From Zea mays (Eukaryota > Streptophyta > Magnoliopsida > Poales > Poaceae): a DNA stretch of 64,000 nucleotides. The stretch lies in the NCBI RefSeq assembly GCF_902167145.1, contig NC_050101.1, forward strand, positions 180,168,428 to 180,232,427, read 5' to 3'. Positions 1-12,426 of the stretch are shown in pieces (positions within the stretch are counted from its first letter, which is position 1; every line of letters begins with the position of its first letter). The notes beneath the pieces are model-generated. The model did no database searches. It was not told the DNA's origin and was given only the letters and a program-made list of their open reading frames with translations. Made by a program: the position numbers and the translations under genes.

Positions 1-3000
1 GAATTTAGAAAGAAGAAAGAAATATTAAGAAACACCAAAATAAATACATAAATAAATAAATTGACCCCAATTGATGTATTCAAATGGAATAATTAATTTG
101 AGCACAAATCTTGTGGAGAAATCTTAATTCAAGTTTTAGATTTGGAAATGAAGATGGGAAGGAGAAAGAATATAAATGTAAAGGAAATTTATATATATTC
201 CCAAAATTTAATACTTTTAAAGTCACATTATAAATTGAGAATAAACTTGACACAAGTTTGAATTCAAGTTCAAAATTCAAATTGAATTTGAAAATAAGAA
301 ATTGAAAAGGGAAAAAAAGAAAACTGAAAAAGAGAAAGAAGCTTACTTGGGCTCACTGGCGGCTATTCGGCCCACCAGGGGATTTCCCTTCCGCGGCCCA
401 AGTCTTCAGCCCGCACGCGCCTGCCTCACCGCGCTGCCACTTACACCCAGGGCCCGGCTGTCAGTCTCGTCGCGCGCGCGCTCACCCTCACGACCTCTGC
501 CTCGTGGGACCCGATTGTCAGCCGCGGTGTGCGTACTCCGCAGCCCACATCTCCGTTCCTGCGAATCGCGCACGCGCTCCTCTGTGTCACTGAGTGTGGC
601 CCCCGCATGTCATATCCATCCTCATCCCCTCCGCGACTGCCTATCACCTCCGCATCCGCCGCGTCGAATCTACCGGGTCCACGCCGCGTTTTCTGTTAGG
701 GACCCAGGGCTATATGGGGGGGAGAGGACCCGGCCGCGTCGCAAAGACACTCACGTGCTCTCCCCTCGTTCACCACTTCTAGCCGCCAGTAGAGAGGCCG
801 GATTAGGGAAAGAGAGCCGCCACAGCCGATATTCGACCCCATCGCCTTAGAAGCCTTGGGAGGGGAGGCCGTGAAGCTTCGCCATCACCAGGAAGACAAC
901 CCCAGCAGAATCGGGCGGGTTTGATCACCGGGGCAGCTCCGAATTGCTCGCCGTCGTCGTCGCCTTGCCACTGTCCCGCCATTCCTCCACAACTAGCGCT
1001 CTACGCGACAATTACTCCGGTATGATGGCTCATACAGGTTCCTTATTGTTCCCGTAACACGTAGAAGCGAGCGGGTTAGACGCTAGAGCTCTGGCACTCC
1101 GGATTTGAGTTTCGCCGGCGAGGTTCGCCGCGTACTGTGAGCGGCGCCGCCGTTCGCTGCGTCGGATTGGGGTTGGGGGAGCCTCTGCCGTTGATCCGCT
1201 AACACACGGCTAGGATTAGATCTTGGCATACCTTTTTGCCTCGGCCGATCGGGACCGTCGATCTGGATCGTGCGGGCAGTGTTAGGTTTAGAGTAATAAA
1301 ATCCGCACCGTGGATCCTGGATCCAATGGTGGGATTTGCATACCGATTCGGATAAGAACTTAATTTAATCTGGATCGCTCGCGCTTGATCCAACGGCCGG
1401 GATCAAACGGTACCCCTTCGCGGGTCCATTTTACTTAAGAGCCCCTCGGTTTCACTGAAATAAACCCGCCGTCCATTAGTCACTATGCGCTGGGTCTCTG
1501 TAGTTTTACTCCGAGGCCCCTGCGTTTCCCATTAAATGAGGCCCAGTCCAGAGCTTATTTAAACTGCATAAATGAATTAGAAATTGAATATTTAATAGAA
1601 AAATAATTGCTAGAACTTTATAAATTCATAGAAAATTCATACTAACTCCAAATTAATCCATTCCACTTTCTAAAATTTTGTAATTTTATTCTCTGGCACT
1701 TAGTGCCTCTGTTTTATCATGACAACAGTAAGAAAATTAATCTCACACTTAATCGTACTTAAAGCACATAAAACCTTTGAAAATGCATAACTTAAAATCT
1801 ATAACTCCAAAAATTATGATTCCTGTTCCTAGAATTTTATTTTATTATGTAGAATATTTCTGTGTATTTTGTTTACATGCTTGGTGTAATGTTAATTTTC
1901 CCTATATCCTGTGCTTGTTTGTATTGTGGCGAGTAGAAGAGCCCGTTGCCGGGGATCCTGGTGAGCAGCAGGTTGAAGTAGATGAGCAGGAGCTCATTGA
2001 AGGCAAGTTGTGCCCTTGACCACTTTTTACCCAATAATGTTCTTTAATATCACTTATCCATGCATAGGTTAATTTTGATGGGACCCAATAGGTCACCCTA
2101 GATTGTTTATCTCATCACCTTGTTTACCCCTGAATCACTTGGGTAGTTTGCTATTGCTTTACATGGTTTTGGGATAATCATTTATTACCTCTATGTTCCA
2201 ATTCTTTTTGTTATTCTATTTATGTTCATGTTGAGATCATTAATGTTAATTGGAACATAGAGCTTAACTTGAGAACCACGTGCCACCACAAGGGTTTAAT
2301 GGGACGCCCTTGGCTGACTAATTAGGAAAGCTAGTGGAAGACTACCTTACCCGAAAGGGGCAAGGGCAGTAGGGGAGTGGTCAGTGTAGGGAGGTCCCTG
2401 GTTGATTTTGCTGCGATGGCGGTCAGCCAGGAACCCTGCATTGGAACTTCCTATAAACTGTAGCGGGTTTCCGGAAGCTAGTGGAACTTTGTAAAGGCCT
2501 CGTAGTGTTACCCTGCCTCACCTCCTCGGTAGAGGTGTATGGGAAGTCGCGATCCCTTGGCAGATGGGTAACATGACTTGTGGGTAAAGGGTACAACCTC
2601 TGCAGAGTGTAAAACTGGTATACTAGCCGTGCTCGCGGTCATGAGCAGCTCAGGACTCTCTGATGTTTAAATTATGGAACTTAAATTCAATTTTGTCATT
2701 TGCATTGCATGGGTTTGTTATTAAATTTTGTTCTATTACTTTACTTATGGTTTGGTATTTACTTACACTTAGTAACTGCTAATAAAATTTTGACCAACTA
2801 CTTAAAAGCAATGCTCAGCTTTAACCCCTATCATTGATTAGCCTTACACATCACATGAACTCACACCTTTGTGAGTTTATGTCCACTGGTTCCCCACAAC
2901 TTGTTGAGCTATGATTATGTGTGAGCTCACCCTTGCTGTCTCACACCCCCACAGGAGAAGAGCAGGTGGTTCAGGAGGAGCCACAAGGCGAGGAGTATGA

Positions 3001-3215
3001 TCTGATCTAGGTGGCGTTTCTCAGTTGACATTGGCGCCGACGATCCTTAGTTCGTTTTACTTTTATCTTTTATTTTGTAATAAGTCTTCCGCTATGTAAT
3101 AAATACTCTGATGTTTTATGACATTTATCTCTATACACTCTGTTATTATATATGTTGTCTTCTTGGCGCATGTATGAGATGCACCTGGCTTTGTTCCTTA
3201 AAGCCGGGTGTGACA
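1..3215 (+). repeat. Left LTR of the chromovirus (5' end outside window)
   Basis: Bases 1-3215 match 7662-10880 almost base for base. I see about twenty substitutions plus a few 1-2 base indels. It ends in TGTGACA directly before the primer-binding site. Its middle, about 350-1550, is strongly GC-rich and its flanks are AT-rich. Open frames inside it, for example around 302-850, occur in both LTRs and show no protein family, so they are not called as genes. Confidence 0.93.
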
Positions 3216-3219
3216 GAAG

Positions 3220-3231
3220 TGGTATCAGAGG
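3220..3231 (+). other. Primer-binding site, initiator-Met tRNA type
   Basis: TGGTATCAGAG lies five bases after the LTR end. It matches the complement of the 3' end of plant initiator tRNA-Met with a mismatch at the twelfth base. This is the usual primer for chromoviruses. Confidence 0.85.
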
Positions 3232-3714
3232 AAATGTTGACTGTAGGACGAAACCTAGATAGAAATGGACAAAACCCTTACCTACTTATCTCATTCTGAT
3301 TCATTCTAAACTCACCTTACTCTGATTCTCTCTATACTTATCTTGATCCTGTCTCACCTTCTACTGTTCTACTCTGATCATTCTTACCTTTTCTACTCTG
3401 AGACAAGATGGATTTCAAACCTTGGAACCCCTACCCCTATGACATTTCTAAGAGATAGGAGGCCTAAGACCAAATCAAAACTATTTTCTATATTTAAAAT
3501 GTTGTTTGATTGTTCTGATGATAAATGTCTGATTTGCTTCTTTGATTGATTGAAATATTATATATGGGCATCTTAGCATGTGCCACCATAAGGTAATGTA
3601 TTAGCTTTAGTGGATAACACACTAATCTGCTTAGCTAATAAATCCCCCAAAGTAACATGAGTCGTAATTACTGCCTTGGCTACTGCTCTCTCTTACCATA
3701 TGTATCTAACTCAG

Positions 3715-4026
3715 ATGGTCAATACCAGGAAAGGAAAGATTATCACGCAACAGCAAACAGAAATGAATCCTCCAAATCCTCCACCTGTTGAAATCGATCA
3801 AGTGATTGCAGCCCAAAGGCTGGTAATACAACAATTGACAGACATGGTGACCGAAATGCAAAACCAGATAAGACAAGAACGCGAGGAAATACGTCAGACC
3901 CGTCTGGAGATACATCAAGAAATAAGGCAATCACGGTTGGAGAGACAACGACAACAACCACCATCTCCACCACCACCAGCTCCACCAAGCTACATAAACA
4001 TATATATAAATTACTACTATTTGTAA
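3715..4026 (+). pseudogene. gag remnant, N-terminal about 100 residues
   Basis: The frame opens with an ATG at 3715 and encodes a charged, probably coiled-coil N-terminus rich in Gln, Arg and Glu. A proline run follows (PPSPPPPAPP), and then the frame falls into unrelated AT-rich sequence and a stop. Chromovirus Gag proteins are several hundred residues long and include a capsid domain and a CCHC zinc knuckle, and neither is present here. The remainder was removed by an internal deletion whose other end lies in the protease near 4119. It cannot form particles alone. Confidence 0.75.
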
Positions 4027-4118
4027 GATCTACATGTTCCTTTAGTTAGTATTCGGTATGATACTATTTTAGGAGGAATAAAAAGGTCTATTTGACCCCA
4101 TGAGTTGCTAATAAAATT
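4027..4118 (+). other. Deletion junction between gag and protease
   Basis: This is about 90 bases of AT-rich filler where capsid, zinc knuckle and the catalytic Asp of the protease should be. It contains no recognisable gene. It may be filler DNA captured at the deletion, or a remnant brought in by template switching. Confidence 0.5.
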
Positions 4119-6089
4119 GTGCGTCATGCTGAGATTTTGGTTTGTGCACATGTGTTGGACAATATGAGAAAACCCATGAGAGTAATTACACCTAAAGGGC
4201 CTGTTGAGGCGAATCAAATGACACGTAGATTGACATTGACCATTATGGGTAGAGAAGTTGGAGCTACTGCTATAATATTAGAGTCAAGCAGAATAGATCT
4301 GATCCTTGGTATTTCATGGCTAAGAAAGGCAAAGGCCGTTATAGCATGTGGTAGAGGTACCGTAGAGCTCACTACCACTAAAGGAGAAAGATTTCAAGTT
4401 AATATTGCAGTAACCTCCTCATCCATGCGTGCAATGTTCTTTATGCCTGAGGAGTTTGTTGGTAACAACATTCGGGTGGTTAGAGATTTTCCGGATGTCT
4501 TTCCAGAGGAGTTACCAGGGATGCCACCTGATAGAGAAGTTGAGTTTGTTATTGATCTCTTACCTGGAACCGCCCCTATTTCTAAACGGCCATATAGGAT
4601 GTCCGTAGAGGAGTTGAAGAAACTTAAGAAGCAGTTAACTGAGTTACAAGAGGCTAGGTACATTCGTCCGAGTTCCTCACCTTGGGGAGCACCGGTTCTG
4701 TTTGTACAAAAGAAGGATGGATCACAAAGAATGTGTGTGGATTATAGATCTCTCAACGATGTTACTGTGAAGAACAAGTATCCATTACCCCGTATTGAGG
4801 ATTTATTTGATCAGATGAGAGGTGCTAGAGTATTCTCGAAGATTGATCTCCGATCCGGTTACCATCAAATGAGGATTAGACCATCGGATATTCCCAAGAC
4901 GACTTTCTCGACTAGATATGGGTTATATGAGTTTACTGTTATGTCGTTTGGATTAACCAATGCACCAGCTTATTTTATGAACTTAATGAACAAGGTGTTT
5001 ATGGAGTATTTGGACAGATTCGTCGTGGTATTCATCGACGATATTCTTATCTATTCCAAGAGTGATAGTGATCACGAGGAACATCTGAGGATGGTGCTAC
5101 AGAAGCTACGGGATAACCAGCTATATGCCAAATTCAGCAAGTGCGAGTTTTGGATTGGCGAGGTGCCATTTCTTGGTCATATTATTTCTAATGGAGGAAT
5201 AGCTGTGGATCCTGCTAAGGTTAAGGAGATAATGGAGTGGAGAGTACCCACTACAGTTACTGAGATTCGGAGTTTCTTAGGACTTGCTGGATATTATCGG
5301 AGGTTTATTGAAGGATTTTCTAAGATTGCTAAGCCTATGACTTCACTTCTGGAGAAAGGAAGAGAATTTAAGTGGGACGAGAAGTGCCAAGACAGCTTTG
5401 AGCAATTGAAAAAGAGGTTGATGTCGCCACCAGTATTGGTTATGCCAGACCTACAGAAAGGATTTGATATCTATTGTGATGCATGTGGCCAAGGCTTAGG
5501 ATGTGTGCTCATGCAGGAAGGACATGTGATTGCCTACGCTTCTCGTCAGTTACGCAAACATGAACTGAACTACCCCACGCATGACTTGGAATTGGCAGCC
5601 GTTGTGCATGCACTTAAGATTTGGAGACATTACATTATGGGGACCAAGTGCCAAGTATATACGGATCATAAGAGTTTGAAGTATATATTCACTCAGAAGG
5701 ATCTCAACCTTAGGCAACGCCGTTGGTTGGAGCTTATTAAGGATTATGATTTGGAGATTCACTATCACCCGGGCAAGGCAAATTTGGTTGCAGATGCCTT
5801 GAGTCGCAAGGAGCATGTTCATTCAGCTATTGTTGCCCAGCTACCTGATGAGATTGTTGAGGATTTCAGGAGACTTAACCTGGGGATAGTTGCTCATACT
5901 GAAGGAGTTACTATTGATGTGGAACCTACTTTGGAGCAAGAGATCCGCAAAGGACAAATTGGTGATGCTAAAATAAAAGAGATTAAGGATCTGATTACTG
6001 AAGGTCGAATTCCGGAATTTACGGAAGGTGAGCAAGGCACTGTATGGTTCAAGAACAGGATGTGTGTTCCTGATATTGAAAGCCTTTGA
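4119..6089 (+). pseudogene. pol part 1: protease tail, reverse transcriptase, RNase H
   Basis: The frame begins inside the protease: the [14 protein letters not shown] region is kept but the catalytic Asp-Ser/Thr-Gly segment is gone. A complete-looking Ty3/gypsy RT follows, with FIDDILIYS as the catalytic motif near residue 305. RNase H then covers about residues 448-570, with YCDACGQG, the YTDHKSL region and [16 protein letters not shown]. The frame ends at TGA 6087-6089, after which the same frame continues into integrase. The stop is therefore an in-frame nonsense change, consistent with CGA to TGA. The upstream gag deletion removes any normal start. Confidence 0.88.
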
Positions 6090-7367
6090 GAGACTATATT
6101 GAAGGAGGCCCGTGATTCGGATTATTCTATTCATCCTGGTAGTACCAAGATGTATCAGGATTTGAAACGGAAGTATTGGTGGTATGGATTGAAGAGAGAT
6201 GTAGCTGCATATGTGGCTATGTGCGATGTATGTCAAAGAGTTAAGGCTGAACACCAGAGGCCAGCTGGATTGTTACATCCACTTAAGATACCCGAGTGGA
6301 AATGGGAAGAGATCGGTACGGATTTCATCACTGGATTGCCTCGCACCAAGAAGGGATATGATGCTATATGGGTGATTGTGGATAGATTGACTAAAGTGGC
6401 TCACTTTATTCCTGTCAAGACTACTTATAAAGGTTCTCAGCTAGCAGAGTTATATATGGCTCGGATTGTGTGTTTACATGGAGTACCAAAGAAGATCGTG
6501 TCTGATCGAGGTTCGCAGTTTACCTCAAGGTTTTGGAGAAGCTTTCATGAGAACATGAGTACAAAGCTGAATTTTAGTACGGCTTATCACCCTCAGACTG
6601 ATGGACAGACTGAAAGGACTAATCAAGTATTGGAGGATATGTTGAGAGCATGTGCCCTTCAGCATGGAGGAAGTTGGGATAAGAGTCTGCCTTATGCTGA
6701 GTTCTTGTATAATAATAGTTACCAGGCCAGTCTAAAGATGTCACCTTTTGAAGCTTTATATGGGAGGAAGTGCAGAACTCCTTTGTATTGGGATCAGACT
6801 GGAGAGAGACAGCTCTTTGGGCCTGAATTGATTCAAGAAGCAGAAGAACAAGTCCGTATAATTCGAGAGAATTTGAGAGTGGCTCAAACCAGGCAAAAGA
6901 GCTATGCTGATAATAGAAGGAGACCACTGGAATTTGAAGAAGGAGATTATGTGTACCTCAAGGTGTCACCACTGCGTGGAATGAGGAGGTTTAAAGTTAA
7001 GGGCAAATTGTCCCCTCGCTATATTGGACCATTCCTGATCTTTAGAAGAGTTGGGGAGATGGCATACCAACTCGAGTTACCTGCTAGCCTATCGGATGTG
7101 CATAATGTGTTCCACGTATCTCAACTGAAGAAGTGTCTCCGTGTTCCCGAGGAACAGTTACCCATGGAAGAGCTTAGTGTTCAAGGTGATTTGACTTACA
7201 CGGAGTACCCTATCAAGATTTTGGATACTTTGACTCGAGTTACAAGGAATAAGGTGATAAAGATGTGCAAAGTCCAATGGAGTCACCACGGTGAAGATGA
7301 AGCAACGTGGGAGAGAGAAGAAGAGCTTCGCATAGATTTTCCCCACCTTTTCCCTCGTTCTTCCTAA
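6090..7367 (+). pseudogene. pol part 2: integrase with C-terminal chromodomain
   Basis: This stretch is in frame with the RT/RNase H part and separated from it only by the stop at 6087. It shows a His/Cys zinc region (CDVCQ), then the DDE core. Counting from the first Met at 6099, the catalytic residues are Asp75 (GTDFITG), Asp136 (SDRGSQF) and Glu172 (GQTERTN), with the expected 35-residue spacing between the last two. The C-terminus has a chromodomain-like stretch ending in TWEREEELRIDFPHLF. In this clade the chromodomain is thought to steer insertion to heterochromatin. The integrase itself looks undamaged. Confidence 0.9.
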
Positions 7368-7390
7368 ATCTCGAGGACGAGATTATTTTT

Positions 7391-7405
7391 AAGGGGGGTA
7401 GGATT
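7391..7405 (+). other. Polypurine tract
   Basis: AAGGGGGGTAGGATT lies directly before the TGTAACACCC start of the right LTR. This is the usual plus-strand primer position. Confidence 0.8.
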
Positions 7406-10400
7406 TGTAACACCCACTTTGTAATTTGCTAGAAATAATACCAAAAGAGAAACAATTTCTCTTTATGTGAGTTTGATCTTTATGCATGATCATATGTGAA
7501 CACCATATTCAAACAACAAATAAATAATAAAAGTATATGCCCCTAAATTATGCATCATGCTGGAATTTGTTTTGTGTGCATTTTGTGACCACATAAAATA
7601 ATTTGAAGAAGAAATATATTAACTTCCCAAAATAGAATTTAGAAGATAAAAGGAGGTTTTAGAATTTAGAAAGAAGAAAGAAATATTAAGAAACACCAAA
7701 ATAAATACATAAATAAATAAATTGACCCCAATTGATGTATTCAAATGGAATAATTAATTTGAGCACAAATCTTGTGGAGAAATCTTAATTCAAGTTTTAG
7801 ATTTGGAAATGAAGATGGGAAGGAGAAAGAATATAAATGTAAAGGAAATTTATATATATTCCCAAAATTTAATACTTTTAAAGTCACATTATAAATTGAG
7901 AATAAACTTGACACAAGTTTGAATTCAAGTTCGAAATTCAAATTGAATTTGAAAATAAGAAATTGAAAAGGGAAAAAAAGAAAACAGAAAAAGAGAAAGA
8001 AGCTTACTTGGGCTCACTGGCGGCTATTCGGCCCACCAGGGGATTTCCCTTCCGCGGCCCAAGTCTTCAGCCCGCACGCGCCTGCCTCACCGCGCTGCCA
8101 CTTACACCCAGGGCCCGGCTGTCAGTCTCGTCGCGCGCGCGCTCACCCTCACGACCTCTGCCTCGTGGGACCCGATTGTCAGCCGCGGTGTGCGTACTCC
8201 GCAGCCCACATCTCCGTTCCTGCGAATCGCGCACGTGCTCCTCTGTGTCACTGAGGGTGGCCCCCGCATGTCATATCCATCCTCATCCCCTCCGCGACTG
8301 CCTATCACCTCCGCATCCGCCGCGCCGAATCTACCGGGTCCGCGCCGCATTTTCCGTTAGGGACCCAGGGCTATATGGGGGGGGGAGAGGACCCGGCCGC
8401 GTCGCAAAGACACTCACGTGCTCACCCCTCGTTCACCACTTCTAGCCGCCAGTAGAGAGGCCGGATTAGGGAAAGAGAGCCGCCACAGCCGATATTCGAC
8501 CCCATCGCCTTAGAAGCCTTGGGAGGGGAGGCCGTGAAGCTTCGCCATCACCAGGAAGACAACCCCAGCAGAATCGGGCGGGTTTGATCACCGGGGCAGC
8601 TCCGAATTGCTCGCCGTCGTCGTCGCCTTGCCACTGTCCCGCCATTCCTCCACAACTAGCGCTCTACGCGACAATTACTCCGGTATGATGGCTCATACAG
8701 GTTCCTTATTGTTCCCGTAACACGTAGAAGCGAGCGGGTTAGACGCTAGAGCTCTGGCACTCCGGATTTGAGTTTCGCCGGCGAGGTTCGCCGCGTACTA
8801 TGAGCGGCGCCGCCGTTCGCTGCGTCGGATTGGGGTTGGGGGAGCCTCTGCCGTTGATCCGCTAACACACGGCTAGGATTAGATCTTGGCATACCTTTTC
8901 GCCTCGGCTGATCGGGACCGTCGATCTGGATCGTGCGGGCAGTGTTAGGTTTAGAGTAATAAAATCCGCACCGTGGATCCTGGATCCAATGGTGGGATTT
9001 GCATACCGATTCGGATAAGAACTTAATTTAATCTGGATCGCTCGCGCTTGATCCAACGGCCGGGATCAAACAGTACCCCTTCACGGGTCCATTTTACTTA
9101 AGAGCCCCTCGGTTTCACTGAAATAAACCCGCCGTCCATTAGTCACTATGCGCTGGGTCTCTGTAGTTTTACTCCGAGGCCCCTGCGTTTCCCATTAAAT
9201 GAGGCCCAGTCCAGAGCTTATTTAAACTGCATAAATGAATTAGAAATTGAATATTTAATAGAAAAATAATTGCTAGAACTTTATAAATTCATAGAAAATT
9301 CATACTAACTCCAAATTAATCCATTCCACTTTCTAAAATTTTGTAATTTTATTCTCTGGCACTTAGTGCCTCTGTTTTATCATGACAACAGTAAGAAAAT
9401 TAATCTCACACTTAATCGTACTTAAAGCACATAAAACCTTTGAAAATGCATAACTTAAAATCTATAACTCCAAAAATTATGATTCCTGTTCCTAGAATTT
9501 TATTTTATTATGTAGAATATTTCTGTGTATTTTGTTTACATGCTTGGTGTAATGTTAATTTTCCCTATATCCTGTGCTTGTTTGTATTGTGGCGAGTAGA
9601 AGAGCCCGTTGCCGGGGATCCTGGTGAGCAGCAGGTTGAAGTAGATGAGCAGGAGCTCATTGAAGGCAAGTTGTGCCCTTGACCACTTTTTACCCAATAA
9701 TGTTCTTTAATATCACTTATCCATGCATAGGTTAATTTTGATGGGACCCAATAGGTCACCCTAGATTGTTTATCTCATCACCTTGTTTACCCCTGAATCA
9801 CTTAGGTAGTTTGCTATTGCTTTACATGGTTTTGGGATAATCATTTATTACCTCTATGTTCCAATTCTTTTTGTTATTCTATTTATGTTCATGTTGAGAT
9901 CATTAATGTTAATTGGAACATAGAGCTTAACTTGAGAACCACGTGCCACCACAAGGGTTTAATGGGACGCCCTTGGCTGAATAATTAGGAAAGCTAGTGG
10001 AAGACTACCTTACCCGAAAGGGGCAAGGGCAGTAGGGGAGTGGTCAGTGTAGGGAGGTCCCTGGTTGATTTTGCTGCGATGGCGGTCAGCCAGGAACCCT
10101 GCATTGGAACTTCCTATAAACTGTAGCGGGTTTTCGGAAGCTAGTGGAACTTTGTAAAGGCCTCGTAGTGTTACCCTGCCTCACCTCCTTGGTAGAGGTG
10201 TATGGGAAGTCGCGATCCCTTGGCAGATGGGTAACATGACTTGTGGGTAAAGGGTACAACCTCTGCAGAGTGTAAAACTGGTATACTAGCCGTGCTCGCG
10301 GTCATGAGCAGCTCAGGACTCTCTGATGTTTAAATTATGGAACTTAAATTCAATTTTGTCATTTGCATTGCATGGGTTTGTTATTAAATTTTGTTCTATT

Positions 10401-10880
10401 ACTTTACTTATGGTTTGGTATTTACTTACACTTAGTAACTGCTAATAAAATTTTGACCAACTACTTAAAAGCAATGCTCAGCTTTAACCCCTATCATTGA
10501 TTAGCCTTACACATCACATGAACTCACACCTTTGTGAGTTTATGTCCACTGGTTCCCCACAACTTGTTGAGCTATGATCATGTGTGAGCTCACCCTTGCT
10601 GTCTCACACCCCCCCACAGGAGAAGAGCAGGTGGTTCAGGAGGAGCCACAAGGCGAGGAGTATGATCTGATCTAGGTGGCGTTTCTCAGTTGACATTGGC
10701 GCCGACGATCCTTAGTTCGTTTTACTTTTATCTTTTATTTTGTAATAAGTCTTCCGCTATGTAATAAATACTCTGATGTTTTATGACATTTATCTCTATA
10801 CACTCTGTTATTATATATGTTGTCTTCTTGGCGCATGTATGAGATGCACCTGGCTTTGTTCCTTAAAGCCGGGTGTGACA
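7406..10880 (+). repeat. Right LTR of the chromovirus (complete, 3475 bp)
   Basis: It begins TGTAACACCC and ends GTGTGACA. From 7662 on it is nearly identical to the left LTR, so the insertion is recent. Short open frames within it mirror those of the left LTR and are not genes. Confidence 0.93.
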
Positions 10881-12121
10881 TCTTCGGCGCCGGCTCGCTA
10901 GGAGCGGCTGAAGCAACTTCCTTCGCAGAAGATGTTTTCTTTCTTTTTTTGACCCCGCGTTGGATAACGGTAGTCGGGGTAGACAAACCCAATTGCATCA
11001 AATACTCGGTTGAGTCTTTTCTTCTTTCGGCCTCCGAAGGCCGCTGACAGTGCAGTATCTTTGGCCTTCGAGTATGGTCCAAGCAGTTCATCGCTTATGG
11101 CCTCAATACTTTTCAACCAGTCATCATCTGGCTCAACGAACTTATCTCCGTATTTGAATGTGTATTTTAGCCTGACTAGTCCACCTTCGTCAGGTTCCCT
11201 GACGGTTTCCTTCGGCATTTCCCATTTATCTGCAAGTGGCCATACTCTGAAGGCAATGTGTTCTTGCATCAAATCCCTTATCCCAATAAAAGAGCAAACC
11301 GCGTCAAAGGCTCTCTGGCATTCTTCGGCTGCTTCATCCATTTCCACCTTCGGCCTTCGAAGGCCGAAGCATTGCCAGATAGGGCGCATAATGATATCTT
11401 TAATATCTTCCCGTGTTTTCAAATCATTCTTCACATAAAACCATTCTGTCATCCAGTCGCCGGGCCATCTTTTTCGAAAGGTTGGCATGAGACAGCTTGA
11501 CCCAGACCGGGCCCCGAAGCTGTAGCAGCCAAAATTGTTGTGATACTGCTCTTTACCCCAGGGTTTTGTCTCATACAATAGCTCATGTATGTTGCAGAAA
11601 CTTTTCGCATTTGGTTCTAAACCTTGGCTCCTCACGGCCCAGACGAAGATGCCCATCCTTATGATTGCTTCGGGGGTAATTTGATGAAGGCAGATTTCAA
11701 ATATCTTCAGTATTTCCACGACAAAACTGCTCAAAGGAAACCGTAGTCCAGCCTTTAAGAAGCTTCGGAATATCACGACTTCATTCTCCTCGGGAGTCGG
11801 ACAAGTTTTCTCTCCTTCGTCAGCCCTCACAATAGACAAGTCCCGAAAATATCTACCCCTCATATTGACAAGATGGCTTTGTTTAATATTTGATTTCCCA
11901 AAAACCGCATGGCTTGGTCGCCAAGGTCGATCTTCGGAATCTTCACCACCACTATCCATATCATAGCTGTCACTGTCACCAGTGTCTTCAGATAAACCCT
12001 CTAAAATCTCCCTGGTAATCTTCTCTGTATTTGTCTTTGCCATTGATTGAAGAAAGCCAAGATGCATCTCCTCAGAAAGGCTTAGCTTCGATTCAGCAAC
12101 AACTTTCTTATCTTCAGACAT
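10881..12121 (-). pseudogene. Antisense gene, exon 1, 5' part (gypsy-type transposon domain)
   Basis: The frame starts at ATG 12121-12119 and opens with an acidic N-terminus (SEDKK, then a DSDSYDMDSGGEDSED run). About residue 110 onward resembles the plant 'putative gypsy type transposon' domain (Transposase_28), for example FPLSSFVVEILKIF and MGIFVWAVRSQGLEPN. The gene is antisense to gag and to the LTRs. One extra T in a T-run near 10944-10950, compared with the copy at 24797, shifts the frame near the end. The chromovirus insertion at 10880 removes the rest. Its function in the element's life cycle is unknown to me. Confidence 0.7.
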
Positions 12122-12265
12122 CTTCAAAAATGTTGAGAAAGTGCTCTCGAAACCTAAGCTTAAAAATTTAAAAAGCCAAGCAAGAGTTGTTACGCAAGGC
12201 CTAAAAGTCGAGTGAGCAAGAGCAGATGGCAAGAAAGCGTGCCAAATGAACTCGTGGTGAGCTCT

Positions 12266-12273
12266 TATTTATA
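12266..12273 (-). promoter_or_regulatory. TATA box of the antisense gene
   Basis: TATAAATA is read on the minus strand, about 145 bases upstream of the antisense ATG at 12121. No other gene lies between. It supports a dedicated antisense promoter just inside the 3' end of the element. Confidence 0.55.
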
Positions 12274-12414
12274 CACCTAGTGCGTTAAAAACTGGAGGGT
12301 CCCGCTTGTCAATGACTGTTGCTATTCTAGCAAAGGGAAGGTGTTTTTTCGGACCTTCGGCTTAAGGCCTTCGTCCATGTCGCAATATGAATTTATCACT
12401 AATAAATTAATATT

Positions 12415-12426
12415 GCGAGGGGCTAC
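12415..12426 (+). other. Polypurine tract before LTR1
   Basis: GCGAGGGGC followed by TAC leads directly into the TGTTGGGGG start of LTR1. It marks the 3' end of an internal domain, so the LTRs run left to right. Confidence 0.65.

Larger units (their letters stand above)
1..10880 (+). mobile_element. Ty3/gypsy chromovirus (Tekay/Del-like), partial at window edge
   Basis: This is an LTR retrotransposon with order LTR, primer-binding site, gag remnant, protease tail, RT, RNase H, integrase with chromodomain, polypurine tract and LTR. The left LTR lacks about 260 bases, which lie outside the window. The internal part is only about 4.2 kb because gag and the front of the protease are deleted, so it cannot be autonomous. 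It sits inside the antisense gene of the zeon-like cluster. The base run after its right end (tcttc, then ggcgcc) is found uninterrupted at 24735, so tcttc is the expected 5-bp target duplication, although the left copy is out of view. The chromodomain and the roughly 3.5 kb LTRs point to the Tekay/Del clade. Confidence 0.9.

Noticed and set aside
302..850. 182-codon open frame in the left LTR, with a close copy at 7963
   Set aside because: It is GC-rich LTR sequence with no family resemblance. The frame is shorter in the second LTR, and other frames are open too.
3220..3231. tRNA gene
   Set aside because: It is only a primer-binding site complementary to a tRNA 3' end. No tRNA cloverleaf was seen by eye in the window.
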